A DNA stretch of 64,000 nucleotides from assembly GCA_026225945.1 (NCBI GenBank), contig JAMJFZ010001796.1, positions 22,172,001 to 22,236,000 of the forward strand, given 5' to 3'. Positions 45,063 to 57,238 of this stretch are shown here, piece after piece. The DNA comes from Cricetomys ansorgei. Taxonomy: Eukaryota > Chordata > Mammalia > Rodentia > Nesomyidae. The translations under genes and the position numbers were made by a program. Under the pieces are notes generated by a model. The model was not told the origin of the DNA, made no database searches, and saw only the letters and a list, made by a program, of their open reading frames with translations. Every line of letters begins with the position of its first letter. The stretch's first letter is position 1.

Positions 45063-45413
45063 TGTGGTGATTTGGATAAAAATGCCCCCCATAGGTTCAT
45101 TTGAATACTTAGGCATAAAGGGGTGGCACTACTTGAGATTAGGAGGTGTGTCCTTGTTGGAGTAGATGTGACTTTGTTGGAGGAAATGTGTCACTGGCCC
45201 AGTGTCTTTTCTTCCTGCTACCTGCAGGACAGGATGTAGAACTCTCAGCTACTTCTTCAGCCCCACGTCAGCCTGCATGCCACCATTCTCTTGCCATGAT
45301 GACAATGGACTAAACCTCTGACATTGTAAGCCAGCCCTAATTAAATGCTTTCCTTTATAAGAGTGGCTATGGTCATGGTGTCTCTTCACAGCAACAGAGC
45401 ACTGACTAGAACA
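45063..45413 (+). mobile_element. Solo LTR with perfect 5-bp target duplication
   Basis: It starts TGTGGTGATTTGGATAAA and ends GCACTGACTAGAACA (351 bp). GGAGGTGTGTCCTTGTTGG and GTAAGCCAGCCCTAATTAAATG mark a MaLR-like rodent LTR. CTATT flanks both sides (45058-45062 and 45414-45418). Confidence 0.88.
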
Positions 45414-45771
45414 CTATTTAAACCTAAACCTGTACCAGGACCTCAAATATGATTGGGGCGGGGCACTAGACATCTTTGTTCCTCTATCATAATATAGCCG
45501 CATGGAATAAATCTTTCTCTGCTTTTCATTTCTACTTTGCTTCTTCAATTGGCTTATTGAGGACCAGTGTCAAAGTCTGCCTTGTAATAGTTACCAGGTC
45601 CCAGTCTCTTAATTTAATAACTTTGTTAACAAAGTATCCCAAAGTCTCATGTATAAAAGTTTCTGTTGCCAGCTTGTGGCACTATTAGGAGGTGGTGGAG
45701 ACATTAGGAGGTGAGGCAGCGTGGAGGAATTGTATCACTAAGGGTGTGCCCTTGAAAGGGATATTAGAGAC

Positions 45772-45955
45772 AGGCAAGATGGTTCAACAGGTAGGGGCAC
45801 ATGCTGCCAAGCCTAAGGACCTGGGTTTGATCCCTGGGACTCACACGATGACAGCAAAAGACCGACTGAAGCAATCTGTCCTCTGACTTTGACTCCTGTG
45901 CTGTGGCAACTGCCACCCCACCTTCCATCGTGCATACAAAATAGAGAGATAAAGT
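45772..45955 (+). repeat. B2/B3-type SINE
   Basis: GACAGGCAAGATGGTTCAAC head, GACCTGGGTTTGATCCCTGGG and TCTGTCCTCTGACTTTGACTCC. Confidence 0.8.
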
Positions 45956-46257
45956 GGGAGAATCTTAGACTCCTGTCTCCTCCCTCCCTTTCCAATTCCC
46001 TTACCTCTTTTTTACTTTCCTAGCTCCTTGAGGTCAACATCTTCCTCTGCTACGTGTTCCCACCACAGGCCCAGAAGTGACCGGGCCAACCATGAGCAGA
46101 AGCCACAGAAACAGTGAGCCGAAATGAGTATGTCCTTCTTTAAGTAAGATATTTTGTCACAGCAAAGAAAAGATGGCTGCTGACACAATCTGACTGTTAA
46201 CCCTGGAAAATACTAAAGTTAAAATTGCCTACTCAAGCGAGAAATCACCTTGCACAT

Positions 46258-46445
46258 GCCTTCCCCACCCCATCCCCCATTTCTACCTCCATCCCCATCC
46301 CTCCACCCATCTCCCTAACCCTACCTCTACCCCTACTTTATCTCCTACTCCAACCCCTGTCCCCTTTCTCCCACCCCATCCCATCCCCCCACTACCTACC
46401 TTACCCCCACCCCCACTGATCCCCATTTCCTACTCCATCCTCCAT
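46258..46445. repeat. Pyrimidine-rich low-complexity stretch
   Basis: Interrupted CCCCAT/CCCTA/CTCC units on the plus strand with few G. It may favour triplex or single-strand structure. Confidence 0.9.
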
Positions 46446-47079
46446 CCACCCATGTAAATGCTTGGGCAATGCCTTGGATCTTGAGGAATTGTCTGTGGAA
46501 GACTTGAGGGTGAGACATGGGGAGTCTGGTTTGAGTTTTGGCCATTGTGGGAACCAAGATACATGTGACTTTTTACAGGAAGTGGTAATTCTTACCTTGG
46601 GGGACCTCAAGGCCTGAGCTCACCAGCACTGGAAGCCCAAATATGCTATAGAATGGTTTGCTGAGAAAGTCCCTTGGGGGGGCTTGTGGTCAGAAGGCTG
46701 TTCTCCCCATTCATGTGGCTTCTGTCAGGATGTCTGGAGTTGCAGGCTTGGGCCAGGTTGTATGGACCACATTACATTTTTAAAAGAGTGCTAAAGGTCA
46801 CCTGTCCCCATGACTACTTCACACTCCTCACCTCAATTGACAATACCCCCACTTCTGAGTCTCTATACTCCATAACAGATGAGTGGGGCAGTGCTAGAAA
46901 ATGTTGGGGCTAAACAAACCACCACTCAAAACCACACTTAGCATGTAACAGGTAGACTCAAAGAAAACAGTGGTGAGCAGGTGGAAAAACTGTAATACTC
47001 ATACATTGTGCTGGTGCTGCAAAATAATGTGACTGGCGAGGGAACAACTGCTCAGAAAACATACTAGAATGCATGCAAC
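46446..47079. other. Unrecognised spacer
   Basis: Nothing beyond possible decayed L1 at the right end. Confidence 0.4.
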
Positions 47080-47600
47080 CTGTGCAAGGCCCGAGGTTGT
47101 TCTCCAGCATTCTCCAAAAGAAAATGTGTAAAGAGTTACCGTAAAATCTGCTCCTAGGAGCACTCTCAAAGAGTGTGGACACTGGCGTCTGGACGCACTG
47201 TTCACAACACCAGACTAAACTGTGGAAGCAGCCCAGATGTCCGCCAGCTGGAGGATGGACAAATGGGCTGCAGAACACCCACATGACAGATACTTAATCC
47301 TAAAAGGAAACCGGTACTGGGTGCTTCAACTGGATGAATCTGAAAGAGAAGCCAGCCACAAGAGGGTCTGTATCGTACAATTCTATACACAGCAAGTCCA
47401 GAGACACGAACCAGTTCCATGGCTGCCATGACTGAGGAAGGGGAAATGAGAAGGGACCAATTAGTGGGAATGAGATTTCTCTGTGGGTGATTCATGCACA
47501 GCCTAGTGAATGCCCTAAAAGTCACTGGCTGTGTGCTGCAAAGTGGTAAAAATGATGCATTTTATGTTGCATGAATTTTGCCTCAATTTTAAAAAAGCAT
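47080..47600 (+). repeat. L1M 3' remnant
   Basis: GTGGAAGCAGCCCAGATGTCC, ACTGGATGAATCTGAAAGAG and GCATTTTATGTTGCATGAATTTTGCCTCAATTTTAAAA are in the order of old mammalian L1 ends. Confidence 0.85.
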
Positions 47601-47617
47601 ACACTTTCCTTTTTTCA

Positions 47618-47864
47618 AATGTGTGTGTGTGTGTACGTGTGTGTTGTGTGTGTGTGTGTGTGTGTGTGTTGGAGGGCTGTTTTGCCTGCATGTATATGTG
47701 CACCACATGTGTGCCTGGTGCCTCAGAGATCAGAAGAGGGTGACAGATCCTCCAGAACTGGAGTTACAGAAGGTTGCGAGCCACCATGTAGGTGCTGAGA
47801 ACAGAGCCTGGGTTCTCTGTAAGAGGAGCGAGTGCTCTTAACTGCTCAGCCATCACTCCAGTCT
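47618..47864 (-). repeat. B3-type SINE with TG tract
   Basis: (TG)n at 47621-47668, then AGTTACAGAAGGTTGCGAGCC and GTGCTCTTAACTGCTCAGCC reading as a reversed B3. Confidence 0.9.
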
Positions 47865-47879
47865 CCATTCCTATCCACT

Positions 47880-47992
47880 CCATTTTCTTCTTTGAGATAC
47901 AGTCTCACTACGTTGTCAGAGATGGTTTTAAGCTTCTGATTATCCTGCCTCAGCCTTCCAAGTGCAGCTATTACGGATGTGAGCTGCCAGGG
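47880..47992 (-). repeat. B1 fragment
   Basis: TTTGAGATACAGTCTCACTACG and CCTGCCTCAGCCTTCCAAGTGC. Confidence 0.75.
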
Positions 47993-49234
47993 GCCAACTA
48001 AAAGGATGTGCTGTGACTGAAGCAGATCACACATTCATAATCTGCCAATGTCAAAATCCCTCACCCGAAAGATACCTCTGAATCCGTGGGTGCCCTAATA
48101 GACAGGCAGGAGGGGCCAGCTGCAGGATACTCTCACTCCCGCTGCTGACCTTGTCCTTGTACTGTCTCATAACCTTTAGAATGGAGGATGTGCAGGATCC
48201 AGAAGGGTCTCCAGATGCTCCGTGGCCCAGCAACAAGGCATGTGTGTGGTCTTCCCAGACACTCAGCCTTGGTAGATTCCACGGAAGCCAACACAGCACG
48301 AGGGCAGAGCGTTCCGGCATAGGAAGAAAAGAAAGTGGGTGCTGTAGGCTGTCAGTGGATAATAAGGCTTAGGGTAAAAAGCAAAGGAGGAAATACTGAA
48401 CCTGATATTGCAAAGAGAAAAAGCAGAACGTGTGGGTGTGTCAGCGATGTGAAAAGAAGTGTACAGACACAAAAGAGAAACTGCATCAGTGGGAGGGAAA
48501 GGCAGAGCAATGAGGCTTGTATACCTCATCTCGATTTCACTTAGGAAGCATATATATGTTTAGCATAGTCAAAAGCTAAAACAGAACTTTGAGGGGCTAG
48601 AGTCGCGCAAACAGACACAAACCAATCTGATATTACATCGAACTGATAACCACACAGAGCCTGGCATCGGTCGAGGTACTCTGATTGCACACGATGGGTT
48701 TGTTCTGAGAATGTCTGCCCTTTAGTAGATTTACTGATACTGGTCTTCTTATCATTCTGAAACTCTTTTCTGCACAATACAGTATAAAACAAACACACAC
48801 ATGTGTGCTTTCCTGGAAAAGAATAAAGAACACTAGCAATAAGTAAAAGTTAAAGGAAAACCCTACAATGTCAAATTTGAGATGGAGAGACCGGGTTTGA
48901 ACTCACGATTAAAAACAGAAATATTTACTAGTTCTGTCCACTGGGGGCACAGAAAATCTGACAAGCCAGTAACCATGGGCATACGTGCCACTAAGTCCTA
49001 TACAACTCACCACTGCAGAAACCAGGGCTCCTTGAAACAGTTGTTGATTCTAGGTTTGAGGCTGGGAATGTACAACTAGAACCTACAATATCATGTCTGA
49101 TCAGAAAGCAAAACAGGACTGGAAGATAAATGTAAGCTTGCCCAACAGATTCAGCAGCTGACCTTAGGCTGCTCAAAGGAGGGATGATTTGAAAATTGAA
49201 ATGAACAAGGATAGCAAGGCACTACACACGCACC
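47993..49234. other. Non-coding spacer
   Basis: Several short frames without domains. No gene is supported. Confidence 0.45.
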
Positions 49235-49383
49235 TGATACTCTCAGAAGCCAGATGGGGTATCAAATGCCCTGGCAATGGAGTTACAGATGCTTCTGAAC
49301 TACCATGCAGGTTCTGGGCACTAAGCCCAGGTCCTCTGCAAGAGCAGCTAGTGCTCTTAGCCATCAAACCACCTCCCCAGTTC
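49235..49383 (-). repeat. B2 SINE
   Basis: CCCAGGTCCTCTGCAAGAGC, GTGCTCTTAGCCATCAAACC and ACCTCCCCAGTTCC as reversed head. Truncated at its 3' end. Confidence 0.88.
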
Positions 49384-49395
49384 CATGATTTATTG

Positions 49396-49556
49396 TTGTT
49401 GCTTTGTTTTTCGAGACAGCGTTTCTCTGTTGTAACTCTGGCTGTCCTGGCATTCACTCTGTAGACCAGGCTGGCCTCGAACTCACAGAGATCCACCTGC
49501 CTCTGCCTCCTGAGTGCTAGGCTTAAAGGTGTGCACAGCCACTGCCTCACTCCCTG
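49396..49556 (-). repeat. B1 SINE
   Basis: GAGACAGCGTTTCTCTGTTG, ACCAGGCTGGCCTCGAACTC and GATCCACCTGCCTCTGCCTC. It carries the TTGTAACTCTGG variant. Confidence 0.93.
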
Positions 49557-50867
49557 ATTATGTTTTTATTGAAATTCTTGCAGAAACAAAATTACTAATA
49601 GTGGATGTAAGAGGAATAAAAACTTTAAAATACCATTCTTCAGCTCCCAATATAGTATTTTCTCCAGGCAAGCATCATCAGTTACTGGGTGAGCCTGGCA
49701 CTCCCGCCCCACACACTGACCCTCTCACCATGTGAGGATCCCACAAGCTACTGATTGCAAACAAAAATGGAGAGAGACTTGGTGATCAAGTTCATATTAG
49801 CAGCACATCTGACTGTGAATCACTGATGTGGTATCCATGCCCCAAATACTAAGCCCAAATCCTAAACTAATAGCCATGTTAATAAGTTAACTCTACAGCT
49901 AGCATAGACTCTTCCAAAAGGTAATGTCACAAAAGCAAACAAAGAACAGTAACAACAAAAAGGCAAGGAAAGATCTATTTTAGATTAAAGATGTAATGAC
50001 TAAACACACATGAATATTGATTGCATCCTGGAAAGGGGGGGAAAAGATCCAGCTGTAAAAGACATCTGCAGAGCCCCAAGTGCAATGGTGTGCTGTGCGC
50101 TGCTGTGCCTTCCCTCGCAGCGTTGTGGTTTCGTGGCAGGATGACCTTATTAGGAGATGTTGATATATTTGGAAGTGAGGTATCAAGATGTCAGCAGTTT
50201 GCTTGCAAATTGTTCAGCGAAATAAAAGTATTTGGAGAGCAAAGGAGAGCAAGAGAGTAAGAGCGAGAGAACAGGAGAAACAGACACAGAGAGAATGGCA
50301 AATGTTCACAGTCGTGGGATCAGAAAGTCCTTGTACTATTCCTTCAAATCTACAGGCTTGAATTTTTCAAAAATGGAAGTGCTAGGGGAGGGGGTGTGCA
50401 TGGAAATAGCAAAGCACACCAAGAAAGCTGTAGTAGAGCTAGCAGCCAGACCCAAGGTGCCTACCAACATGGAGGTTAGACTGGTTCTCTGAATTACAGC
50501 AGGCTAATTCTCCTTTTGAAGTTGGCCTGAAAAGGGGATAGTCTTCCCTTTAGTTTCCTTGAGCCTCTTCCCACCCCTATCTCTAATTAAGCACCTGGCA
50601 AAATCCCTAACCCATGTGGACACTGACCCTTGCGTGTACTGTACATGTTCAGAGAAATGGAAAGCACTGCCGACAGACAGCATAGAGGAAAAGGGGAGAT
50701 TCCCATGCCCAGAGCCCTGGAGGGAATCTCTGCAGCACAGCCCGGTTCTGAGCTTCTGAAGCCTCTGGCAGCCCAGTGCTTTACACCTGTTCCTGTGTAA
50801 CCCCTGGGCTCTGCGAATGAAGCCTCGACTTCACAACACTACTGTGGCTCCAAATAGCATCAAGGGT
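49557..50867. other. Non-coding spacer
   Basis: No exon or clear family. A GA-rich stretch lies near 50236-50295. Confidence 0.45.
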
Positions 50868-51047
50868 GGTGAGTTGCTCAGTGGGTAAAAGCACATGCTG
50901 TGTGAGCCTGGTGACCTGACTTCAACCCCGGAGCTCACATGAAGGTGGAAAGAAAGAACCCAACTCCACAAAACTGCCCTCTGGCTTCCATGTGTGCACT
51001 GTGACACACGTGCTTACACACAGACACTACATTTTAAATTAAAATAA
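50868..51047 (+). repeat. B3-type SINE
   Basis: GTGGTGAGTTGCTCAGTGGG head, CAACCCCGGAGCTCACATG and CTCTGGCTTCCATGTGTGC. Confidence 0.8.
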
Positions 51048-51264
51048 TATTCACTCATTTATTTATTCAGTTATCTGACCAGTATTCCTGCAGCACCAAC
51101 AGTGCCCAGGCAGTATGAAGCACTGGGGAGACTACAGTGAACAAGTAACCATGGTCTCTGTCCTCAGAACAAATGTGACAGGTACCACAGTGGAGGGAAA
51201 GGGAGGGCCCATCAGAGGTGGTAATGGGAGGAGCTGTCTGAACTGACATTTGAGCGACAAGCAG
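51048..51264. repeat. Old repeat-like stretch
   Basis: CATTTATTTATTCAGTTATCTG, then CAGGCAGTATGAAGCACTGG and ACTACAGTGAACAAGTAACC resemble a common mammalian MIR/L2-type tail. Confidence 0.4.
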
Positions 51265-51720
51265 TGCTCGGGTTTGAATATGATACTTGAGTATCCTCCA
51301 AAGGTTGATGTGTTGGAAGTTTGACCTTCAACACGGCAGTTCTGGAAGGAGATGCAACCTTTTACAGGCAGGGCCTCGTAGAAGATAGTTAGACCATGGT
51401 GAATCAGACGTCTAAGGATTTCGTGTAGTTCTTGAGGGGCTCCTGTAAGTCCTGCAAGGGTGAATTGCTATCAGAGAGCAAGCCTGGTTTCTGAATTTCT
51501 CTAACTCAACACGTAACTACTTCCTCTTGCACATGAGTCCAACATGAGGCCATCAGCCGTGTTGTGATGTAACCAGTAGGCCCTCACCAGAGCCGAGTAC
51601 ATGCTGGCGCTGCACTCTCAAATCTAAAGAACTATGAAACAAATAAACTTACTTTCTTTAATAAGTACCCAGGCTCGGGTGTTTTTGTCACAGCGAGGGG
51701 GGGAAATGAACAAATACAAG
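51265..51720 (+). repeat. MST-like MaLR LTR, old
   Basis: GGTTTGAATATGATACTTGAG, CCAAAGGTTGATGTGTTGGAAG, AGGCCCTCACCAGAGCCG and AACAAATAAACTTACTTTC with CCCAGGCTCGGGTGTTTTTG follow the MSTA order. Confidence 0.75.
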
Positions 51721-52025
51721 CAGGGAATACGATCTTCATGTTTGTTTTTTACTTTTTATTTTTGTTTCTTTTTTTTTTTGCGGATGAGGTAATTTGGGGA
51801 ATGATAAGGAAAGTACCGACACTCTCAGGGTTCCAGCTTACAAAACTGACCAGATCATGGTAACCTTCATTAGGAAGTTTTAGAAGAGGCATTCAGGGGA
51901 GGTGAGGGAGGCGGATGTCCACACAGCCACTGTGAACACACGTTGAAGAAGCCCACACTTTGCTGTGGGTATGTGAACTGTTCATGGATTGGTAGCCACA
52001 AAGGCTATATATGGCAAGAACTGTC

Positions 52026-52240
52026 TTTTTTTTTTTTTTAAAGATACATTTATTTATGCATTTGGTTGTTTAGTTTACATGTACATCTGCACAGCAGGAG
52101 AGGGCATCAGAATTCATGGGACTACAGTTATAGACAGTTGTGAGCTACCACGTGTATGCTGGGGGTTCAACTCAGCACCTCTAAATTCTAGCATCTAGAA
52201 GCCAGTGCTCTTAACCTCTGAGCCATCTTCCAGTCCCCAG
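52026..52240 (-). repeat. B2/B3-type SINE
   Basis: A T-run and AAAGATACATTTATTTATGC (reversed tail), then GTTGTGAGCTACCACGTG and GTGCTCTTAACCTCTGAGCC. Confidence 0.9.
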
Positions 52241-52789
52241 GAACCTGTCTTGTTCTTGTTCCTCTTCTAGAAATGACTGCTCTTCTCAGGAAGATATGCT
52301 CAGAGATCTCGATTCTGAGTTCTTCCTTGTTGAAAGGCAATTCTGGCAGGATGCTGTTGTTGTTAAGGCTCTGCTGGCTCTCTCCTAAAAGCAAGATGTG
52401 GAAGGGGAAGTGAGGGAGAAGCTTGGGAACACGCATGCATGTGTGGGTGCCGCATACATCCAAGCATAATTCTTTGGGGATTTGCTAGTCCAGAGAAGGT
52501 GTCTGATCAGCCCTGCAAAAGTTAAAACTCATACCATTCATTCATATTTGACCAAGGAAAAGAAACCCCAAGATTCACACTAGGATGGGACGGACCTTCC
52601 CTCCAACTGCCAATCCCATTACTCCAAAACTAAGAATATGTTGTATGGAAAATGCAGCAATGGGGCGGAGCCTCCCTTCTATATGGATACCCTTCTTTTG
52701 CCAAAGAAGTGGCAAAACAGGGCACACATGGAAGAAAGGTCTTGGGGAAGGGAGCAAGCACCCCAGGAATCAGACAATGTGAGCCTGGG
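52241..52789. other. Unrecognised spacer
   Basis: Overlapping short frames only. Confidence 0.4.
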
Positions 52790-53165
52790 GCTCCTGCAAC
52801 ACGAGACCACAAACTTGGTAACTTAAAACAACAAAAACTTTCACCTCTAAAACCAGAGCCTCAAATGAAGGTGTCGGCAGGCCCACACACCCTCCAGAGG
52901 CTCTAGAGAACAGCCTTGCTTGCCTCCTCCAGCCAAGGACAGTTCCCAGTGACTTTGGCTTGTCACTGTAACATCCTAATCTCTGTTCTCTCTACATCTC
53001 TTCCCCTGTGTCTCTCTCATCCCTCTGAATGTATTTAGAAGGACACATCTCATTGGGTTGGAGGTTCATCCAGATAGAGGTCCTATGAATCACTTCCTCC
53101 CTGTTTCCAAATAAGGTCACCTTCCCAGGAATTATAATTCGGGCATGAGACTTTGTTAACAAACC
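52790..53165 (-). repeat. Old mammalian LTR-related repeat
   Basis: AACTTGGTAACTTAAAACAACAAAAAC at one end and CCTGTTTCCAAATAAGGTCACC near the other are typical of a widespread old repeat. The family is not assigned. Confidence 0.5.
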
Positions 53166-55576
53166 ATCAGGGATGGGAGGCAGTGGTTAAGCTTGCTAGT
53201 TTTCTGACTTGGTGATGGCGTCTTGCGGCAAAGACCACTCATTCTGGAAATGTGCTGAGAAACCCATCCTTGCCACAAGTTCTCACCACTAAAGAAAACA
53301 AAGAGCATTCTGGGAAATGTTGGTGGACTCCAGCTATGCAAATGGACCTCTCTTCAATGGCTGTTCCCACGCCCCCAACATTGAAGTTGTTCGTTCACTA
53401 ACCCAGAATCCAAATGCCTCACCTTTCGTGGCACTATGGCTTCTGGCATTGGCATTGCTTGCCCAACCGGTGCCAGTCTTATGCAAATGATCCTTTGGCA
53501 ATAAATCCTGAGCTGCCTGTTATGGCTTTTGCACATCAGCTTTGGACCAGTTCTAGGAAATGAGAGTCACAAAAGTCAGTACATGAAGTTAAAATGCTTG
53601 TGGCCCAAATCATCCTGTAAATCAAAGAAGCCAGCGCTTCCATGCTCCAGAGAAAAACTCTCCAGCCACCTGGGATTGCAGGTGGGGCTCCCACAAGGCA
53701 GGTTTCCACAAGGCAGGTCTGGTTGGAAATAGGGGTAGAAAGTGGCAAGAAAGAAATCTTCTAAAGAGATCTTTCTTCCTCCTTCCACACACAGATTTTA
53801 TAGTTAGCTTTCCCACATTGTGGGAAGGAATTCACAGAATGTCATGTCTGTGGGTGAGCCACAGTGGGCCCAGCCTCTCAAGTACAGAAGGGAAGTCCTT
53901 TACAGCAGCTTGAGTGGGCCACAGAGCAGGACGGATGCTCAGTACAAGCTGCTGGGTGAAAAGGAGAGACAGGAGGTAATGTCCACACCTATGGTCTTGC
54001 TATTCCAAGGGATTCATTCCGAGACCACTCAGTCCCTTTCCACAAAGGGAATTATGGGTGAAAAGTTAACACAAAGTTAAATCACCTTACTGCCCTTCTC
54101 TCTGTCCTTCATGCTTCCAGGCTGAGGATCTTCCCTAACGATTCTGTCTAAAAGGCCCTAAGAACATGGCGGCTCTTCCTTCCTGGACCACCATCCTCCC
54201 GGCCATAGGGATTCTTTCCTTTGGAGATTCCCGGGTCTGTATCATAATACCCGGACCCCTCATCCTCCCTCCTCCCCCAGCACCTCCAACTGCATCTCCC
54301 ACAACTCTCACCCCCAAAGTCTGTGCTTGGGGGTAGAAATGGCTCTCCCTGCCAGCAGCTGGCCTTTCCCGCCCAACAGGCATCACTACAGCAGTCCTGA
54401 GGCTTTGCAGAGGAAAACAGAGCAGGACGAGCTTTGAGAATGTTCCAGCTTTGCACAAAGCTCTTCCAGCATCTGTCCTGTCCCAGGGGTGGGGGGTCGG
54501 CGTGGGGAGGGGGCTCCCCAGGGACACCTAGATCGAAGAGCAGGAGATACTGCCCCTGGTCCCCCGACCTGCAGCCATGCAGCTCCCCCTGGTGGTAGTG
54601 GTCTCTCTGATAGCGCCCAGGCCGGGCCAGGATGCAGGAGGCCTTTTGGTTTCCCTAACTGGGCAGAGGACAAACCTCTAATTCTCCTATGCAAACAGAA
54701 CTCGAGGTCCTTTCTCTTTTCTTTTCAAAAGCAATGAATTTCATGTTATCCGAGAAATATGTACAATTTCTGTATTTCATATATTACAAGTTCTGAAAAT
54801 TAAAGAAGTACCATACATGTATTTCTTCAAAACACAGGCAAGCTAAGAAAACCCTGTATCAATTTTGTCAAAAATTCATGGCATTTAGTTAAATTCGGAT
54901 TTCAGGTCCATAAAGAATAATTGCATGGGGCAATTATTTGTAACTGATCTAAAATTCAGATTTAAGTGTCTTTTTTGTGTATGTGTGATTAGTATTTGCT
55001 AAATCTGATGCTATACCCTTAACATGGTTTTTCCTTTCCATATATGGAGTTTTGTACTAAAGGGTGATAATGTTCATGATGTTAATTTTCCTACCTAACA
55101 GCATGCCATAAACATCTTTCCCCTACCTCCAGTTCTTTTTAATGACCTGGACTTCTGGATATTGGGAGACTGTAGTGTCCCTGCTCTTCATCCATAGCAC
55201 AAGTGTCCTTTCTCCTTCCCTGGCTTTACCTCCAGGGATGCCCATGCTCCTGCTGGGGCATTCCTGAGGACACACTAGCCTCAATTCTACAACACAGGCC
55301 TTCCTCAGACTAGTGCCTCCTCTCAGGACTTAGACCGTGGATCTAACCCCTTCCCTGGGACTTCTCCATCATCTTGCATGCTGCCTGGAACTGCTCAGTC
55401 AAGCTTTCTTGTGACAGTGGAATGGTATCCATGGCAACCATTGTGGAGTTCAATCGGTCTCTTCCCCTACTAGATGACCTCTGCGTGATCAGAGAAGTTC
55501 TCGTGCCCATCAGCATCCCTGTCATATTATGGGATATGCTCAGATTGCTTGTACACTACAAGCATTCAAAACTTCA
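53166..55576. other. Non-coding spacer, GC-rich at 54.1-54.7 kb
   Basis: GC-rich sequence near 54.1-54.7 kb gives several overlapping frames on both strands (up to 130 codons) but no domain and no splice-supported exon. 54.7-55.1 kb is AT-rich and anonymous. Confidence 0.45.
54582..54595 (-). promoter_or_regulatory. CTCF-like motif
   Basis: The complement of GCTCCCCCTGGTGG reads CCACCAGGGGGAGC. This differs by one base from the CTCF core pattern CCASYAGRKGGCRS. It sits about 3.9 kb upstream of the gene start, in the GC-rich patch. Confidence 0.45.
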
Positions 55577-55697
55577 TAAGCCAGGCAGTGGTGGCGCACG
55601 CCTTTAGTTCTAGCACTCAGGAGGCAGAGGCAGATGGATCTCTGTGAGCTCCAGGACAGCCAGAGTTACAACAGAGAAACCCTGTCTTGAAAAAAAA
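55577..55697 (+). repeat. B1 SINE
   Basis: GCCAGGCAGTGGTGGCGCACGCC head, GATCTCTGTGAGCTCCAGG and AACAGAGAAACCCTGTCTTG with an A tail. It is the youngest-looking B1 in the window. Confidence 0.95.
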
Positions 55698-56348
55698 AGA
55701 AAGTATACCCCAGAAAAGAGTCTCCCTTGAGCTTGAGGGTAGGGGTAAGAGATAAAAGTGAGAATTTTTGGTCTCCATGAAGAGAGAGAGGGCTTTTGGT
55801 CAGATATACAGAACTTGATTCCTTGCTCTGCCATTTTTTGGCTATATGCTTTTGTATTCCCTTCTTATAATACACCATAGTCGTGTTGGCTTAAACCGAT
55901 GTAGCTTTGCTGTCTTCCAGTTCTGGTGGTTGAGCTTAACTCTGAGCCGCAGTCCTTTCTAGAGGCTGCTGGGAATCCATTTCCTCCACCTTTCCAGTTT
56001 CTAAAGATTACCCCTCCTTAGACTCTCCATTCCATTTGATCTTCAAAGTCAACGCTCTGTAATCTTGTTTCCTCTGCCTCTCTTTTAAGGACCTGGGGAA
56101 ATTCAGAACAATCTATTTTAAAACCATCTGAAACTTTTCATCCCCTTCCTCAGGTAGCTTAACAGATTCATCACAGGTTAAAACGAGGGCATCTGAGAGG
56201 CCACCAGGTTGCCTTCCAGAAAGCTATGACTATGATGGAACCTCTGAGAAGCTGTGTGTTCATAAAATGGAGCTCCTACAATGGTGAGAGGTCAGACTAG
56301 GGATGATAATTGTATTAGATATCTACCGTTGTGTATAGTTACCGCAGA
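55698..56348. other. Unrecognised spacer
   Basis: No family or exon is recognised. Confidence 0.4.
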
Positions 56349-56349
56349 A

Positions 56350-56548
56350 CTTTTTTTTTTTGAGACAGGGTTTCTCTGTTGTAGCTCTGGCTGTCCAAGA
56401 ACTCACTCTGTAGACCAGGCTGGCCTCAAACTCACAGAGATCCACCTGGAACTCACTCTGCAGACCATGCTGGCCTCAAACAGAGACCTGCCTGCCTCAG
56501 CCTCCACCCAAGTGCTGTAATTAAAGGCGTGCACCACCACTGGCTGGC
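56350..56548 (-). repeat. B1 SINE with internal 50-bp duplication
   Basis: GAACTCACTCTGTAGACCAGGCTGG starts at 56399 and recurs as GAACTCACTCTGCAGACCATGCTGG at 56449, period 50. Head and tail are otherwise normal B1. Confidence 0.93.
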
Positions 56549-57024
56549 TTACCTCAGAACTTTAATGGGCTAAACCAATGTCGTTTCAGCTCCCGTCTGA
56601 AACTACAGAGGTCAGAAACTATGGAGCAGCTCAGTTGAAAGGCTCTAGCTGGAGTCTTTCCCAAAGTTGCAGACAAGATATATACGAAGGCTTCATTCAT
56701 TCAGCATTTGACTGGGGCCTAACACTTCCAAGATAGTGGCTTTCATAGCTGCTAATAGGAGGTCTCAGTTTCTTGCCATTGTGGACCTCTCCATGGGGCT
56801 GCAAGACTGCCTTCACAATATGGCAGGTGGCATCCCCCTGAAACACTGATTCAAACAAAGAACACACAAACCACAATTTTTGTTTGTTTTTAATATAGCC
56901 AAGCATATCTTTGTGAAATAATACAATTTTAATTAATAAATAATAAAAATAAAATTAAAATTCTGAAAAAAAATAATTTTAAAAAACTTTAGTTCAAAAA
57001 TACCTATTATCAAGAAAATCCTTT
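56549..57024. other. AT-rich spacer
   Basis: AT-rich run at 56920-57000. No gene or clear repeat. Confidence 0.45.
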
Positions 57025-57238
57025 CAGTGCTGGAGAGATAGTTCAGCAGTTAACACTGGTTGCTCCTACAGAGGGCTCAGGTTTGATGCCCAGGAACTAT
57101 ACCCAGTAGCTCACAACCCCCTCTAACCATAGTTCCAGGGGATCTAGTGCCCTCTTCTGGCCTCTGCCGGTTCTTCACACACATGGTGTATATACAGATG
57201 AGCAGGCACACACATTCACATAAATGTTTTTAATTAAA
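57025..57238 (+). repeat. B3-type SINE
   Basis: GTGCTGGAGAGATAGTTCAGC head, GGCTCAGGTTTGATGCCC, GGGGATCTAGTGCCCTCTTC and CACATAAATGTTTTTAATT tail. Confidence 0.9.

Noticed and set aside
54135..54694. Minus-strand frames of 100-130 codons
   Set aside because: They arise from a GC-rich patch, overlap each other and a plus frame, and show no domain.
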